Below, one piece after another: positions 1-11,930 of a stretch of 64,000 nucleotides of DNA (position 1 is the first letter of the stretch; every line of letters starts with the position of its first letter). Source of the stretch: Prorocentrum cordatum. Taxonomy: Eukaryota > Sar > Dinophyceae > Prorocentrales > Prorocentraceae. The position numbers and the translations under genes are program-made. The DNA lies in assembly GCA_963575745.1 (NCBI GenBank), contig CAUYUJ010020527.1:381964-445963 (forward strand). Reading direction: 5' to 3'. The notes beneath the pieces are model-generated. The model was not told where the DNA came from and made no database searches. It saw only the letters and a program-made list of their open reading frames with translations.

Positions 1-795
1 TAAGCTGTGTGCCGAAACGGGTGCGGCGGTGCAATGCGAACGCAGCCACTGGGGCCCTCGGTGGAACCCATATGGCGCCACGAAACGTGTAAGGGGTGTG
101 CCAGAATTTGCGCGGTGGTGCCATGCGAACGCAGCCTCTGGGGTCTTCAGCAGAATTCCCGATGTGGCCACGAAACGTTTGATGAGTGTGCCGAATTGGG
201 TGCGGTGGTGCCGTGCGAGCGCAGCCACTGGGGCATTCGGTGGAGCTCCCGTTGGGGCCACGAAACAAGTGAGAGGTGTGCCACAATTGGCGCGGTGGTG
301 CTGTGTGATGGCAGCCACTGGGGCCGTTGGTGGAGCTCCCTACGGGGCCAGAAAGCGTGTAAGCTGTGTGCCGAAACGGGTGCGGCGGTGCCATGCGAAC
401 GCAGCCACTGGGGCCCCCGATGGAACCCCATATGGGGCCACGAAACGTATAAGGGGTGTGCCAGAATTTGTGCGGTGGCGCCATACGAACGTAGCCGCTG
501 GAGTCTTCAATAGAAGTCCCTACGTGGCCACGGAACGTTTGATGGGTGTGCCGAAATCAACGCGGCGGTGCCATGCGAACGCCACCACTGGGGCTTTCGG
601 GGAAGCCCCCTACGGGGCCACGAAATATGTGAGAGGTGTGCCGAAATTAGTGCGGCGGTGCCATGCAAACGTAGCCACTTGGGCCTTCGATGGTGCTCGC
701 TACGGGGCCGTAAAACGTGTGGGGAGTGCGCCCCGTAGTGCCATGCAAACGCAGCCACAGGGGACCTCGGTGGAGCTTCCAATGAGGCCACCAAA
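1..795. repeat. 90-bp minisatellite with 4-unit (360-bp) higher-order pattern
   Basis: The landmark CCACGAAAC (or a variant) recurs near 80, 170, 260, 350, 440, 530, 620 and 710, exactly every 90 bp. Units are well diverged, yet unit 1 resembles unit 5, 2 resembles 6, 3 resembles 7 (both have CGTTTGATG) and 4 resembles 8 (both have GTGAGAGGTGTGCC), giving a 360-bp higher-order repeat. Because 90 is a multiple of 3, one frame (29-802, plus) stays open for 257 codons as a 30-residue repeat with ATKR and RWCHANAATG-like motifs. Other frames and the opposite strand are also partly open, so coding is unproven. The array is cut by the window start. Confidence 0.9.
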
Positions 796-837
796 AGTAT
801 GAGGGGTGTACCGATTTGTTTACATAATGAGGGCAGA

Positions 838-915
838 GGCAGGGATGGAGGAGGGGAAGAGGAGAGGCGCATTCAACACGAGGACCCAACACCACATAAT
901 GGTTGGGAAAAACGA
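838..915 (+). repeat. Flank shared with the 89-bp array at 15.2 kb
   Basis: A purine-rich stretch followed by ACGAGGACCCAACACCACA and then ATGGTTGGGAAAAA. The same order, with few mismatches, follows the 89-bp array at about 15,160-15,290. The minisatellite and this flank therefore look like one dispersed element rather than two chance arrays. Confidence 0.75.
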
Positions 916-1540
916 ACCGGCCAGGGCAGCACAAAAAGAGCATGTTCGACGAGCGTCATCACTAAAGAGCTGCAGAATGCGAGAGAGGCCGGTTCTCATG
1001 TTGAAGAAAAACGTTGCATCACCAGCGCCTGAGAGGACATGCTAACGAACTCCCTCAAAAACCAAACTGGCGCTGCGCCGAAACAAGATATCGCCAAACC
1101 ATGGCTGGGGGAGGGGGAAGAGGTCTACGTGCATTGTCTTCTCAAGGTAGGGGGCGCAAACGCTTCCCCTTCAACGATACGCTAGGAAGAGTGCGACATG
1201 ATAGCGACCCGACGAGTCCTGTACATATCTGGCCACATGGCAATTCTGGCCATGCGATGGTAAGGAAGCCCGCATTACGAGCGCTCGCGGCATTCCTTGA
1301 ATTACAGTCGTACATGCATGTCGTTTCGCCACTTGCCGAAAAGACGCTACCGCTCTATGCGGGAGCGCCAGGCACGAGAGCCAGTGCAAGCGTTTCGGGA
1401 GTAGCTGTCGATGAGGCTCTGTGCTTGCGCTGATTTCTACCAGGTCTCGATCGGCAGTCTTCATTTGTATACGCAGTCCTGCCCCCCGCAGGGCGGCAAC
1501 GGCCCGCCTGCATTTGGGAGCCTGCATTCGAAGCATGCGC
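916..1540. other. No recognisable gene
   Basis: Mixed-composition sequence. Short open frames exist on both strands, but none carries a motif I recognise or a repeat relationship to the rest of the window. Confidence 0.5.
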
Positions 1541-1544
1541 AACA

Positions 1545-1800
1545 GGGGTGTGCATAAGAGTGTCTTGCGGCCACATGGGTCCGCACTCCCTGGGGCGGCA
1601 GTCGGAACCCCCGCACGGGGCACGAAATGTGTGAGGCGTATGCCGAAACGGACGCGGCGGCCAGCCGCATGCGCCAGTGCCCAAGAGGGCTGCAGCTGGG
1701 GCGCCCCGTGGAGTGCGAAACGTGTGACGGGTACGCTGATGCGGAGGCGGCGGCTACATGCACCCGTGCCCACTGGGGAGGTAGTTGGGGCTGGCAATCA
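1545..1800. repeat. Diverged outlier copies of the 90-bp minisatellite
   Basis: Two to three degraded units. CACGAAATGTGTGAGGCGTATGCC near 1,620 and GCGAAACGTGTGACGGGT near 1,712 match the 90-bp unit landmark and are about 92 bp apart, each followed by the CATGC...CCCA/CTGGGG part of the unit. This is a third locus of the same family within 15 kb. Confidence 0.6.
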
Positions 1801-2470
1801 GGGCAAAAGGGATGCGGGAGGAGCTGATTCAAACGAAAACCCGACTCCAAAGACGGGTTGATAGTTAATGAGAAACCACGTGATATGATTCGGAACCATG
1901 TACGGCACACAGCCACATCACCGCACCAATACCGCAATACGACCAGATCATCACCATAACAAGTTTCCCCCTGCCACTGCAGCCGCGTGAAAAATCAGCC
2001 GTACTGACAGGAAACGTCACCAATGAGAACAACAAGAAGCCCTGCTGCAGCGTGTTACGGACAAGTGACATGCACTTGACATCGAGCAGAAGAATGACAC
2101 CGCAAAGGAACGAATATCAGCGGTGGATGGCGATACGAGTGATGGTAGACAAGACTCAGACACTGAACATTACCTGCCATCCTGGCAGGAGGGGCACCCG
2201 CAAGCGGGACACCACAGCATGCAAGCTGGCCGCTGAGGCTCGGTTGCGGCCCTCTGAGAAGCTCACTCCGCCATGACATCCGACTCGTCGGCCTGCCCAA
2301 GCCCATTGGGTGCAATCCGCCCTCTCGAAGCGTACTGCTAACGACGCGAACCAGATTTCCGAGAGCGGCGTTGCAACGACACACTGGCTGCCACAGAGGC
2401 TATCTATCCATGAACCCGCACCCTGCGTGCCAAAAGGTGGCAACGCGCAGGTCCGGCTGGCCCGGCCGAT
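1801..2470. other. No recognisable gene
   Basis: Nothing beyond short overlapping open frames. Composition shifts from mixed to GC-rich towards the next repeat. Confidence 0.5.
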
Positions 2471-2474
2471 GCCG

Positions 2475-3025
2475 GTGAACCGAATGGAATCGAATCGAAG
2501 CGGAATCGCGCCCCCGGCCGGCGGTTCGAATCGCACCGAATCGCATCGAATCGGATCGCAGGCGGCCCTCTGGTCGGGCTCGGCGCCACGCTCGTCGCAA
2601 CAGCGTGCGGTCGGCCGCGGAGCGGTCGAGCTGCGGCGGGGTTGTAGTGCCTGGCGGCGAGCTGCGGAGCGCAGGCTGCGGCCAGCCGCGGGGGCCTCTC
2701 CGAGCCCTGTCGGGCTCCGACCCCCGCACGCTTCGGTCGTCGGGCACGCGCCGTCTCGGAGCCCCCCGGCACTGCGGGGGCCCTCGCGCCCAGGGCCCGA
2801 TCTGTGCATAATACCCCGGGGCAACATCAGTCAGCATCGGATCGGAACGTGCGTCGGGTCGGGTTGCACCGGCACGGAGCCGAAATCGAATCGGATCGGC
2901 TGCGCCAGGATGCAAAGCAGCGACACTCAATCATCGGGCCGCATCGGATCGTCGGAACATCGGAATCGAATCGGATCGGGCCGTCCGAAACCGATCTCGA
3001 ATCGGATCGATCGGATCGCAATGTA
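2475..3025. repeat. CGAATCGGAT-type short repeat block
   Basis: Dense degenerate repeats of GAATCGGATCG and GAATCGCACCGAATCG occur around a very GC-rich core (2,560-2,800). The segment 2,872-2,990 (AGCCGAAATCGAATCGGATC, then GCGCCAGGATG, then GCATCGGATCGTCGGAAC) recurs at about 7,360-7,480. The many GATC/CGAT cores keep several frames open on both strands; I do not read these as genes. Confidence 0.75.
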
Positions 3026-3759
3026 GGGCGGCTCCACAGCTTGCCTAGCCTCAGACGGCCCCTGAGGTCTCACGAAACTCACGGCTCGCAACACTAATTC
3101 GGACTCGGGCCCCGAGGACCTCACTCCCGCGCGCTTCTGCCTTGCAGAGCAGGCAGAACACGGAGACCGATGCCTCACAGTCGAACTTCGAACCCACAAA
3201 ATCTCAAAACTGGACCACAAACCAACACAGCATGCTCCCAACGAGCATCGTTTAACCGATCCCTACCCCTACAGGCGTGGCCTGGGCCCCACTGGCCGAT
3301 TTAGTACCCACCTAGGTGGGATGTAGAGGCTGCTCCCTTCGGGTCTCGAGGGGCCCTTGTCCAACTGGGGTGGTGGGATGGTGGGGCTGAGATCCTATGG
3401 TCCAGTGGGGATGGGGATGGGTTTTACGATGCTGACCCACATGTCCCCGGGCGGCCCAGGTCACAGTCGCGAGGCGCGCGTCCGAGGGGCCGCCCGCGAC
3501 ACGGCTGTGGCGGACGGCGAGGCCCTGGATGCGCAGCTGCAGGTACAGCTCGTGGCAGTGGTAGGCCGCGTAGGCCGCACAACCTGGCAGGGGCCAGATG
3601 TGAGCAGGAGAGGAGCAAGACGGTCCCTTGCAGAGTGCCCCTCTCGATCAGGGAGCCGGCCAGGGACCCGATCGGGTTCGCTTCCCTGGCAGCTTCCTCA
3701 CAAATTCGATGGGTCGCCGAGTACAGCAAACAGTGAGAAGACAGGGTCGATGAATGATC
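3026..3759. other. No recognisable gene
   Basis: GC-rich sequence with a long plus-strand open frame from 3,357 that has no recognisable domain. It is opposed by equally long minus-strand frames, as expected from composition alone. Confidence 0.4.
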
Positions 3760-3765
3760 GCGGCA

Positions 3766-3850
3766 GCGCGAGGAGGAGGAGGAGGAGGAGGCGGAGGCGG
3801 AGGCGGAGGAGGAGGAGAAGGAGGAGGAGGAGGACGAGGAGGAGGAGCAG
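3766..3850. repeat. GAG/GCG polypurine tract
   Basis: About 85 bp of almost pure purine on the plus strand, built from GGA and GGC triplets. It reads poly-Arg, poly-Gly or poly-Ser/Leu depending on frame and strand. It is a mirror-repeat-like tract able in principle to form triplex DNA. Confidence 0.85.
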
Positions 3851-5095
3851 AGAAATTGAATCAGAATCGATCCCTCCGACCAACTTTGCGCAACTCCCAG
3901 GAAGACCACCACCAGGGGGGTCGCCGCCTCCTCCAGGAAGCGGTACCCTCCCTGGACAACCCCCCCCACCAGGACTCCCAGCGACGCCCAAGGACGTGCA
4001 AAAAGACCTCCTCGATCCTCGGTCCGCCCTCCTCCTCGACCCTCGCTGCCCAGGAGGAGGACCCCCCTGACGGTGACCCTCCTCGGCAGCGACAGGAACA
4101 AGACAGCCAGGCGAACTCAGAGACCCCAGGCGCCAATGCGTCGGGCCTGCGCGTGCCACACAGGCGGCGCGGCGCCACTGCGTGCCAGGCCGATCGTCCC
4201 TGGGAGGTTCGCCGAGCACGCCACCCCGGATCTGAGTAACTTCGGCCATGGACCCCCGTGTGACCCATCCGTCATGGGCGGACTTCAGTGGTATTCGGCT
4301 GTCTTCTGACGGTCTTCGGCGGTCTTCTGACTGCCGTCGGCGGTCTTTCGCGGTCTTCGGAGGTCTGCAACTTCTTCGGCGGTTTCTGGCGTCTCCGATG
4401 GTTTCCGGTGGCGTTTGGCACGTAACTTGCATAGATGCGCTGCGGTCAACAAAGGGTCCAGGATCGAACACCTCAGCAGAGCAGGTGCCGTGTGCGCCGA
4501 AGATGGGGCCAGGAACAGAACGAGACCGCATCGCGAGAGAGCCGCTCCGCCTCGTGCGCAGCGCTTCCACCCCTCCGGAGGAGGGGCGTTCGCGCCTCCT
4601 GGCCCAAGGCATGTGCGCGGACGACCGGGGCCCAGAGGAACAAGAGAAAAATAGGAGCCATGATACCTGGGCGATGCTGTAGCCCTGGCCACGATGCCCC
4701 CACACACCCGTATGTAGTCCTTGACCCCTTCTTGGACGCCTCCGAAATCAAGCGAGGCCGACGGATGAAGCGGTCCTTTTCGATCCCGAGGCGATCCTGA
4801 GGTGTCGAGGCCAGGAGAGCTCAATGCCACGTCGCGCACGGCGGGCTTTTCGGGACCCCGCCCACCCTCACCAGCAGCTGCAATCGCTGCCGCCTCCGCT
4901 GCCGCCGAGCGCGCTCGTACTCATGCTGCCGACGTGATGGCCGGAGGTCTGAGCACATCGGGATGAGATGTGTCTGTTCACGCGAACACGTTTCAAGTCC
5001 CAGAAGCAGTGTTGGCTGGTTCTGCGCGAGCAGCTGGCGCTGCGCTTACTTGGAAAGATCCCACATGGGGTCCGAGTAGATGGAGTGGGAGGATC
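3851..5095. other. GC-rich, no recognisable gene; short GGTCTTCGGC repeat inside
   Basis: At 4,295-4,400 the decamer GGTCTTCGGC and near variants are repeated about eight times. The rest has only compositionally open frames. Confidence 0.5.
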
Positions 5096-5220
5096 GCGCC
5101 ACATCGCCGATGCATCGGCGATGCGTCGGCGACATCGGCGATGCATCGGCACCGTCGGCGTGGAGAAACTCGGGCTCCACACATCGAGCCGCACCGCCGA
5201 TACCTCGACGATGCGGCGCA
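5096..5220. repeat. GATGCATCGGCG palindromic repeat cluster
   Basis: Repeated GGCGATGCATCGGC/GATGCGTCGGC units. A perfect palindrome GCCGATGCATCGGC lies at 5,106-5,119 and its core CGATGCATCG recurs at 5,139-5,148. The cluster is short and bounded by unrelated sequence. Confidence 0.7.
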
Positions 5221-6104
5221 ACCCTCCGAGCCGAGCCGCTCCAGCCCCACTTGGGAGACCTAGCTCGTTCTGCTCTGGCTGAGGAAGCGGGCAGGCGGGG
5301 CCCTGTCTGGGGGTGGGGGGACCCGCGGCAGTCGTGAGGCCTGGGGGGGCCCGAGGGGGGGCTCGGAGAGGCCTGGGGCCGAGATGGGCTCGGAGGTCGG
5401 GCTGGCTCGGGGCTGCGCGAGACGGGCGCTTGCGGTGAGCCCATGCGCAGCCACGTGCTGTCTGGAACTGGCGTCGGCGCCGTGCAGAATACCCGGGGCT
5501 GGGCGGGAGCTCATCAAGGGCCGGGCCGGGGCGGCCGGGGCTGACCCGGCAAGTCCTACGCTGGCGCCTGGCAGGCATTGTGGGGCAAGCGAGGCCAGGC
5601 AAGGGGTGCGTGGGCTACTTAGTTCGGCGACGTCGAACTCTTAATCAGCGCAAGAAAAATGACTTACAAGCGCCGCCTGACAAAATACAACCATCTGCGA
5701 ATGACAAGACGTACTCGATGAAGAAGAATTCCGAGCAAACTCACATCCAGAACATGAGAAAACGAGAGATGATAATCCAATGCAAAAAAAAACAAAGGCG
5801 AACCCCAATACGGAAGCGATAATCCGCACCAAATGACCTTCCCTCCACTGGTGCTGCCCAGCACCGCTGGTATCCGCACTGCGATCTTGCAAGATAAACC
5901 CACGCAATCCCGATGCGCCGCTAAAATCCTCCTTTGCTCAGATCAGCGGTATCATCATCTTCCGTCTTGGTCAACTGTGCCTTCTCCACTCGCCCTTCGA
6001 ACCCTTGCAACATGCATCGCAATAGGAATAGCCCACGTCTTCATGAGTAAGAACGGTTTTTGCTTTACCGTACGCATCTGGGAAAATGTGTATCCCACAG
6101 TTGT
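5221..6104. other. No recognisable gene
   Basis: GC-rich to 5,640, then AT-richer. No motif, RNA gene or repeat relationship seen. Confidence 0.45.
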
Positions 6105-6555
6105 CTGTCTCTCTCTCTCTCTATCTCTCTCTCTCTCACTCTCTCTCTCTTTCTCTCTCCCTCTCTGTTTATTTGCCTCTCTCTCTCGTTCTATATATAC
6201 ATAAAGACACATGTCTATACATGTGTGTGTGTGTCTCTCTCTCTCTCTCTCTCCCTCTCTGTCTGCTATGTCTTTTGGCATGCTAGGATATATCTCTATA
6301 TCTCTGTGCATACGCATGTACGTAGATATGTAGATATGCGTATATATGTTTGCAGGTACGTCTGTACGTATGTAGGCAGGTAGGTAGGCAAGTTGGTATG
6401 TAAGCAAGTATGTATGTATGTGTATATGTGCATGTGTGTATGTGTATGCATGTGTATGAGTGTATATTTGTATGTATGTATGTATGTATGTATGTATGTA
6501 GGTATGTACGTATGAGTGTATGTATGTTTGTGTGTATGTAAATGTACGTATGTAC
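6105..6555. repeat. CT and GTAT microsatellites
   Basis: (CT)n with interruptions from 6,108 to about 6,270, followed by long (GTAT)n/(TATG)n variants to about 6,555. The long minus-strand open frame over it ([10 protein letters not shown]-like) is a repeat artefact. Confidence 0.95.
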
Positions 6556-7349
6556 GTTGCCCTTGGCCGCCTACAAAAGGGCAACGTCAGTAAATGACCC
6601 AGCACCACAGAATCCACACAAATCCGTACAGACATAGAAGGACTAGAATGAACATATAGTACGCATACTATAGAACCATCGCCAGCGAATGCGAATCACG
6701 TACACACTGCAAGCCTAATTGGTTCATCTCTGCAGAGAGAGAGAGAGAGAATTCGTCATCTGTCCCGGAAGACAAACCAAACAAAACAAAAAGATGGCAT
6801 GGTCCACATGCACTTACGAGACCGCGCCGCTATGACGCATCCCCGCTCGCAACCACGAGGTGTTGCTTGGAGAGCCAACCCCCTGTGAAATGCACAAGAA
6901 CATCAGGTCAACGGGCAACGGGTCACAAATCGATGCGAGGGGACAACATTTTCCGTGGCCACGGTGGATACAAGGCAACGGGTCGCAAAATCGCGGTTTG
7001 AACACCCACCACCACCACCACCACCACCACCACCCCTCAAACACGGAATTCACAGGCACACGGACCTGGGTGACGGCGTTTTGATGGTCATCCGAAATCG
7101 CAGCTGCCTGAACAAACGCATTTAAACATCGCGTACCTGCACGAACACATGGAAAGTAGATTGCTTTCAAGCCCCAATCAAACCCACCCTCTGGGCCCAA
7201 GTGGCATAGCAGGTCAGCTCTTGCGACACAAACAAATCACCTTCCGTGGGGAGATTTATCCGTCCTCCGACCCCGTCCCCAGGAGTCTAGAACCCTGCGG
7301 ACGCGAGTGCTGGAAGCGCCGAAAGCAGGAGCAACCAACACCGACTCGG
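6556..7349. other. No recognisable gene; short GA and CAC runs
   Basis: Contains (GA)n at about 6,735-6,750 and (CAC)n at about 7,010-7,035, the latter reading as a His run on the plus strand. No domain recognised. Confidence 0.5.
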
Positions 7350-7485
7350 GAAATCGGGTCGGATCGGAACGAGCCGAAGTCGAATCGGATCGGCCGCGCC
7401 AGGATGTGTACAACGGCGTCATGGCATTGGCCCGCATCGGATACTCGGAACGTCGAAATCGAATCGGATCGATCCGGGCCAAATC
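7350..7485. repeat. Second copy of the GAATCGGATCG repeat segment
   Basis: GAGCCGAAGTCGAATCGGATC, GCGCCAGGATG and CCGCATCGGATACTCGGAAC appear in the same order and spacing as at 2,872-2,990. It is a dispersed duplication of about 110 bp with substitutions. Confidence 0.7.
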
Positions 7486-7534
7486 GGAAAAGAAACATGC
7501 CCTGGAAGGCGGCCCCAGACGGCCCCGAGATACC

Positions 7535-8190
7535 CGAGCCAAAGAAATTGGTGGCGGACATTTGGGCACCAAGGCCGAGGAGATCCGCGGCAGCGAAGGG
7601 CAGCTCTTAAGCCAGGGAAGCCGAGAGCAGACGGGGACACCCACGGACAGTCGGGAGCAAAGCCCAGCCAAGAATACTGGCGGCAACGGAGAGCAGCAGC
7701 ATCAGGACCAGAAACGGTCGTGGTCAATCGGGGTCAGGGCCGACCCACGGAAATTGGCGGCAATGAAAGCATCACCAGGGCCAGGGACAGTCGGGGACTA
7801 GGCCGAGCCAGGGAAATCGGCGGCAGCGGAGAACAGCACAGCGCTGGGGACAATCGAGACAGGCGGGGACAGACGTGGACAGCCGGGAACAAGGCCGAAC
7901 CGAACAACTGAAGGCAAGGTAAGGTGGCACAGGGGTCCGACACGGTGACGGGACAAAGACGAACCAAGCAAATCGGCAACAATGGAAAGCATCATGGGGG
8001 CCAGGAGCAGTCAGGGCCAAGGAGATTGGCGGCAGGTGGGACAGCCCGAACCCCAAAAATTACCAGTCAAGGGCAGTAGGGGACACGCCTGAACCAAAGC
8101 AATTGGCTGCAGCGGAGCAGCGCCGACGCTGGGACAAAAATCGGGACGGTGGAAAGCAACGTCGGGCCAAGGAAGTTTGGCGGCAACCGG
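7535..8190. repeat. Degenerate 60-80 bp tandem repeat
   Basis: The core GCCGA-CCAGGGAAATCGGCGGCA and variants recurs near 7,540, 7,575, 7,662, 7,739, 7,802, 7,957, 8,015, 8,089 and 8,163. It is followed variably by GGACAGTCGGGG or AAAGCATCA. Spacing is irregular (about 35-155 bp, mostly 60-80), so this is an old, eroded array. I do not think it is coding. Confidence 0.6.
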
Positions 8191-9604
8191 GAGCACCGAG
8201 GCTGCGAAATGTCGGAGGCTGGCCCGAAACAAAAAACGGAACACCAGAATGGTTACTTGTTGTTCGCCGCCACAGGAGAAATCATTCAATACCAGCACTG
8301 TTTAAAGTGTTCAACTATTTAGGCCTTGTCGCGCTAGCAAGCAGCATGGCCCCAAGAGGATCCTGAAATGTCTTTCGCTACTGGTTCCACACTTCCCTTG
8401 TTGCAACAACTCGCATTCGTTTCTGAATGGGCCACTGGGGAAACGCTAACCGTTGCGAATTACACACAGCATTCCCTTGCCCACATCCGTTTCGCAACCC
8501 ATGTCCAAATCCACGACGTCTGAAAATTTGGCCCATATCGCCAGACTGATACGGGCACCTTCTCGCTTTCAGAAGCCGACAAGCATCATTGCCCACTGCC
8601 CAAAAAGCCCTGGAGCACGACCCCGAAGCGTGGAAATGCACCCACTGCCGCGGCAAGACGTTTATTCGGCATCACAAGAACAGGAACAATCTTCACAGCC
8701 ATACAGGTGTCATACGCCAACGCAAATTTCTTAGGGTCGGCGTTCGATCCCCCTCCCTGGAGCGCAAAACGCGGAGGCAAGCCCAACACCGACCCAAGAA
8801 ATCCTCGCGGACATCACAAAATTTCTACTACTTCGAACTACGCAGCGATCCCTTGACAATACCCCGCCCACCATGAGCCATTGGAAATGGCGCTTTGTCG
8901 CGTCCACCGACTCTTGGCAAGCGTTGCCGGGACCCGCTCCCATGCACACCTGCTCCGTGACGACGCCCTGCCAAGCCACGACCTCCACTTGCGATGGCCA
9001 ACACGGAAGCAAAACTTCAAGGGGACGCAGTAAGACGTACTAGTATTGCGCAGCTCCGTGTGGAGGCGCAGCTCCGACTGGAATGCACAATACAAGCATG
9101 TTGTACCAAGCCGTTCTCCAAGCAGCATGGCCAAGGCACACCCGCCGTAATGCTTCGATCACCGGATGCTTCCACGTGCGCGTCACACTCTTGGACGTAA
9201 CGTCCATGTAATAAGATAAACGCGTGGATGCGACCAACTCAACAACCCAACATCGACAAACATCGGTATCCACAACTGCTGGCACCGTGTTCTGGATGAT
9301 TGGACATGTCCCCCATTTCCTAAGTGGGTCTCGCTTTTGTAGACACCCCAACGCAAGAACCCGATGGGAACATACGCACCATCACTACCATGATCACCAC
9401 CACCACCATCACCACCATCATCATGTTCATAATCCACAACCTGCACACCCACACATCTACGATCAAAGAATGTCAAACGGAAGTACCTTCTTTATGGGCC
9501 CCACACATCACGTTTGCAATCCGAAACGGTCATCAGAAAACTGCGCTTCATGCTAACAATCCTAAGCGTAATGCCTGCTCAATATTGCCGATGGCCACCT
9601 CTTA
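8191..9604. other. No recognisable gene; CAC/CAT run
   Basis: Short open frames only. A (CAC/CAT) trinucleotide run lies at 9,385-9,430 and would read as His residues on the plus strand. Confidence 0.45.
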
Positions 9605-9612
9605 TCATATAG

Positions 9613-9644
<32 letters not shown>

Positions 9645-9700
9645 ATATATATCCATATACATATATATACATATATATATGTATATATAGCTGTATACAT
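9605..9700. repeat. TATA/CATA microsatellite
   Basis: Alternating TA with interspersed CATATA from about 9,606 to 9,695. Confidence 0.9.
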
Positions 9701-9889
9701 AATACTCATATGGTTGCTTTACAAACTAAGAAATATAAAATTGGGAGACGGCCCCCGCTTAAGAATTGCTGGCCTCGCCTGTTCACTCACAAACGCACCC
9801 CCTGCTCGAGATATCCCCACGATTTGCTTCCGATGGGTGATCAAATGCTACCCAGACCAAAAAATAGTTTAACATGTTGCCTGATACTA

Positions 9890-10810
9890 TATTCAATGTC
9901 CTCGCGAATCAACAATTTCTCTATTCCCTTCAGTGCCACGCGCGCCCAGACGCAAGGCGGCTGCCTTCGGCAGGCCCCTTTTACATGATGTGTAATATGT
10001 TACGACAAATGCGACTCGGGCTTTGACAAATGCGGCAAACCGCAAACTCCCAGGGCAAGAAAGAGGGGCGCGAGGGATAGCAAGACGCACGATCAAAAAG
10101 ATGTCGGAACTACAACAAGGCATCCTGCCTTTTGAAACTTGCGGATCTCATGGTGTGATTCCGGATCGGCCCAAAAGATGACGACCAGGCGGTGCGCCAC
10201 CGGAAACGTTTTGAAAAATGCGGCGAAACACCAAGTCCTTTGGAAGAGGAAAACTTCCAGCCAAACCTACATTTGACCGCGAATTCTCGAGGACGACCGC
10301 CCAGACTCGGCCGGGAGCGCAGCAACCCAAAAAAACATTGAAATGATACGCCAAACGCCACGCATCGGACCTCCAGTTTGGGCAACGCCGCAGCGGGCGG
10401 CCACCCAGAACCCAACGCGGGCTGAAGAAAAAAGGCCCGTCGAGTACGTGGGAAGATCTGGCGAGGGCAGAACACAAAAGACTTCGCAGCATATATCGAA
10501 ATTCCTCGACAAGTTTCGTTCTCACAAATAATGTGTCACAATATAACAAGCACAAACCGAGAACGCAATTCAGGAAGTAACCAAGCGGCCGAAGGCCACA
10601 CACATCGACGAGGTGGCAGGAATGATGAAGGAGCGGCGGGCCCCTGCCGACAATAGGCTTGAGGATGATCCCAACAAGCAATTTGGAAAACAACAAAACA
10701 AAAAAAACACGATCTAATATAATAGAAACTCTCAACAATCGGCTGCGCATGGCGTCGAACGGGGACGGGGTCGACGATGTCTTATATTCAACGTATGACA
10801 GCACATGCGA
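9890..10810 (-). mobile_element. LINE copy H: decayed 3' end
   Basis: On the minus strand a frame beginning at 10,804 opens with LSYVEYKTS, the motif that opens the conserved C-terminal domain of every LINE in this window (SYIEYRT). A downstream ILDRV...GIILK...GRGPP part corresponds to the RRDIAILGVIHR...GRGPP region. The 3' end at about 9,890-9,920 carries TTGTTGATTCGCGAGG, the shared terminal motif. All upstream LINE domains are missing (5' truncation) and the frame is scrambled, so the copy is dead. Confidence 0.65.
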
Positions 10811-10849
10811 GGGGGAAATTTAAAGCACCCCCCCCCCCAAAAAAAAAGA

Positions 10850-11160
10850 ACCAACATGTGTCCACATCTATATGCTTAAAACATGTCATGCCATACCAGA
10901 CCAATCCACACCAAACAAATCCATAGCAAAAAATAGCATGACATAACATGTCGTATACGATCATGCCATATCAAGCCATATCATAATATACTAAATCATA
11001 ACATAGCATGACATGACATTTCATGCCATAACATATCATGACATATCATATCACGTCAAGTCATACCACATGATTCGTATCAATGCATATCAGACATAGC
11101 ATAGCATATCCTAACACAACATAACAGATAATGACATGTCATATCACGTCGGGCAATACC
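10850..11160. repeat. CATAT/CATGA degenerate pentamer array
   Basis: About 300 bp made almost wholly of CATAA, CATAT, CATGA and CATGC-type pentamers (for example ATAACATATCATGACATATC). A homogeneous low-complexity block between two LINE remnants. Confidence 0.75.
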
Positions 11161-11164
11161 ATTC

Positions 11165-11930
11165 ACCTGCAAGCACCAGGGCGAGACCCACGCAATGCGA
11201 ACCCGATCACGCTAGACGGCGCAAGGATGTGAGAACGCCGAGCAACAACAAATATTTCGAGCATCAATTTCCGGATCGGCTCCGGACAGCACTGCTGGGC
11301 TCGGGCCGGCAGCCGGGCCGCGAAAATGGTTGGAAACAGCGGAGTAAAACAGGACGGACACGAACGAAGAGAGCGAGAAGGCGAAGAGGGGCAGAGGCCA
11401 GGGGAGGGCGGGAGGCAAGGGAGGGACGAAGGGAGAGGGAGAGAGGGGGAAGAGGAGAAGGAGGGAGCAACGACAACGACGACAGCGACGAGGAAGGGAA
11501 ACAGGGAACAGAGAGGGGGGAGGGGGGGAGGGTCGATCCCCCAGGAGGCAACGCGCACCGCGCGCGCCAAGCGATCCGGACAAGGCGGCCCAGACAAGGA
11601 AGAAAGAAGAGGAGAGAGGGGAGACGGCGGACGACGGGCGACGGCGGGACACGACAGTAGCAAGGAGGAAAAGGAGCGAAGCCATGGGGGACAAAGGAGG
11701 AAAGGAAAGGAGGGGGAAGGTAGACGAAAACGAAGAGAAAACACACTCAACATTGTCCGGCCCAGCACTGGCACGAGCGGAACAAATGCGTGGCGACGGG
11801 GACCCGCGGCGAAGAGAGTTCGCGCCACTTCGTTCTTCAGCTTGCGCGAGAGCACAAAACCCGCGTCGCACGGGCTTGCAGCGACGACACTGAATTCGCC
11901 ACGACACTATGCGCATCCAGGTAGACGCTG
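11165..11930 (-). mobile_element. LINE copy I: 3' UTR remnant with conserved hairpin
   Basis: The sense (minus) strand is C/T-rich over 11,340-11,740 and contains the small hairpin seen in other LINE 3' UTRs: stem CGCGC at 11,552-11,556, loop, GCGCG at 11,560-11,564, preceded on the plus strand by GAGGCAA. No LINE protein motif is recognisable upstream, so only untranslated sequence remains. Arg/Gly-rich plus-strand frames over the tract are composition artefacts. Confidence 0.55.

Noticed and set aside
3357-4070. 237-codon plus-strand frame with an Arg run
   Set aside because: It contains the polypurine repeat, has no recognisable domain, and minus-strand frames of equal length oppose it.
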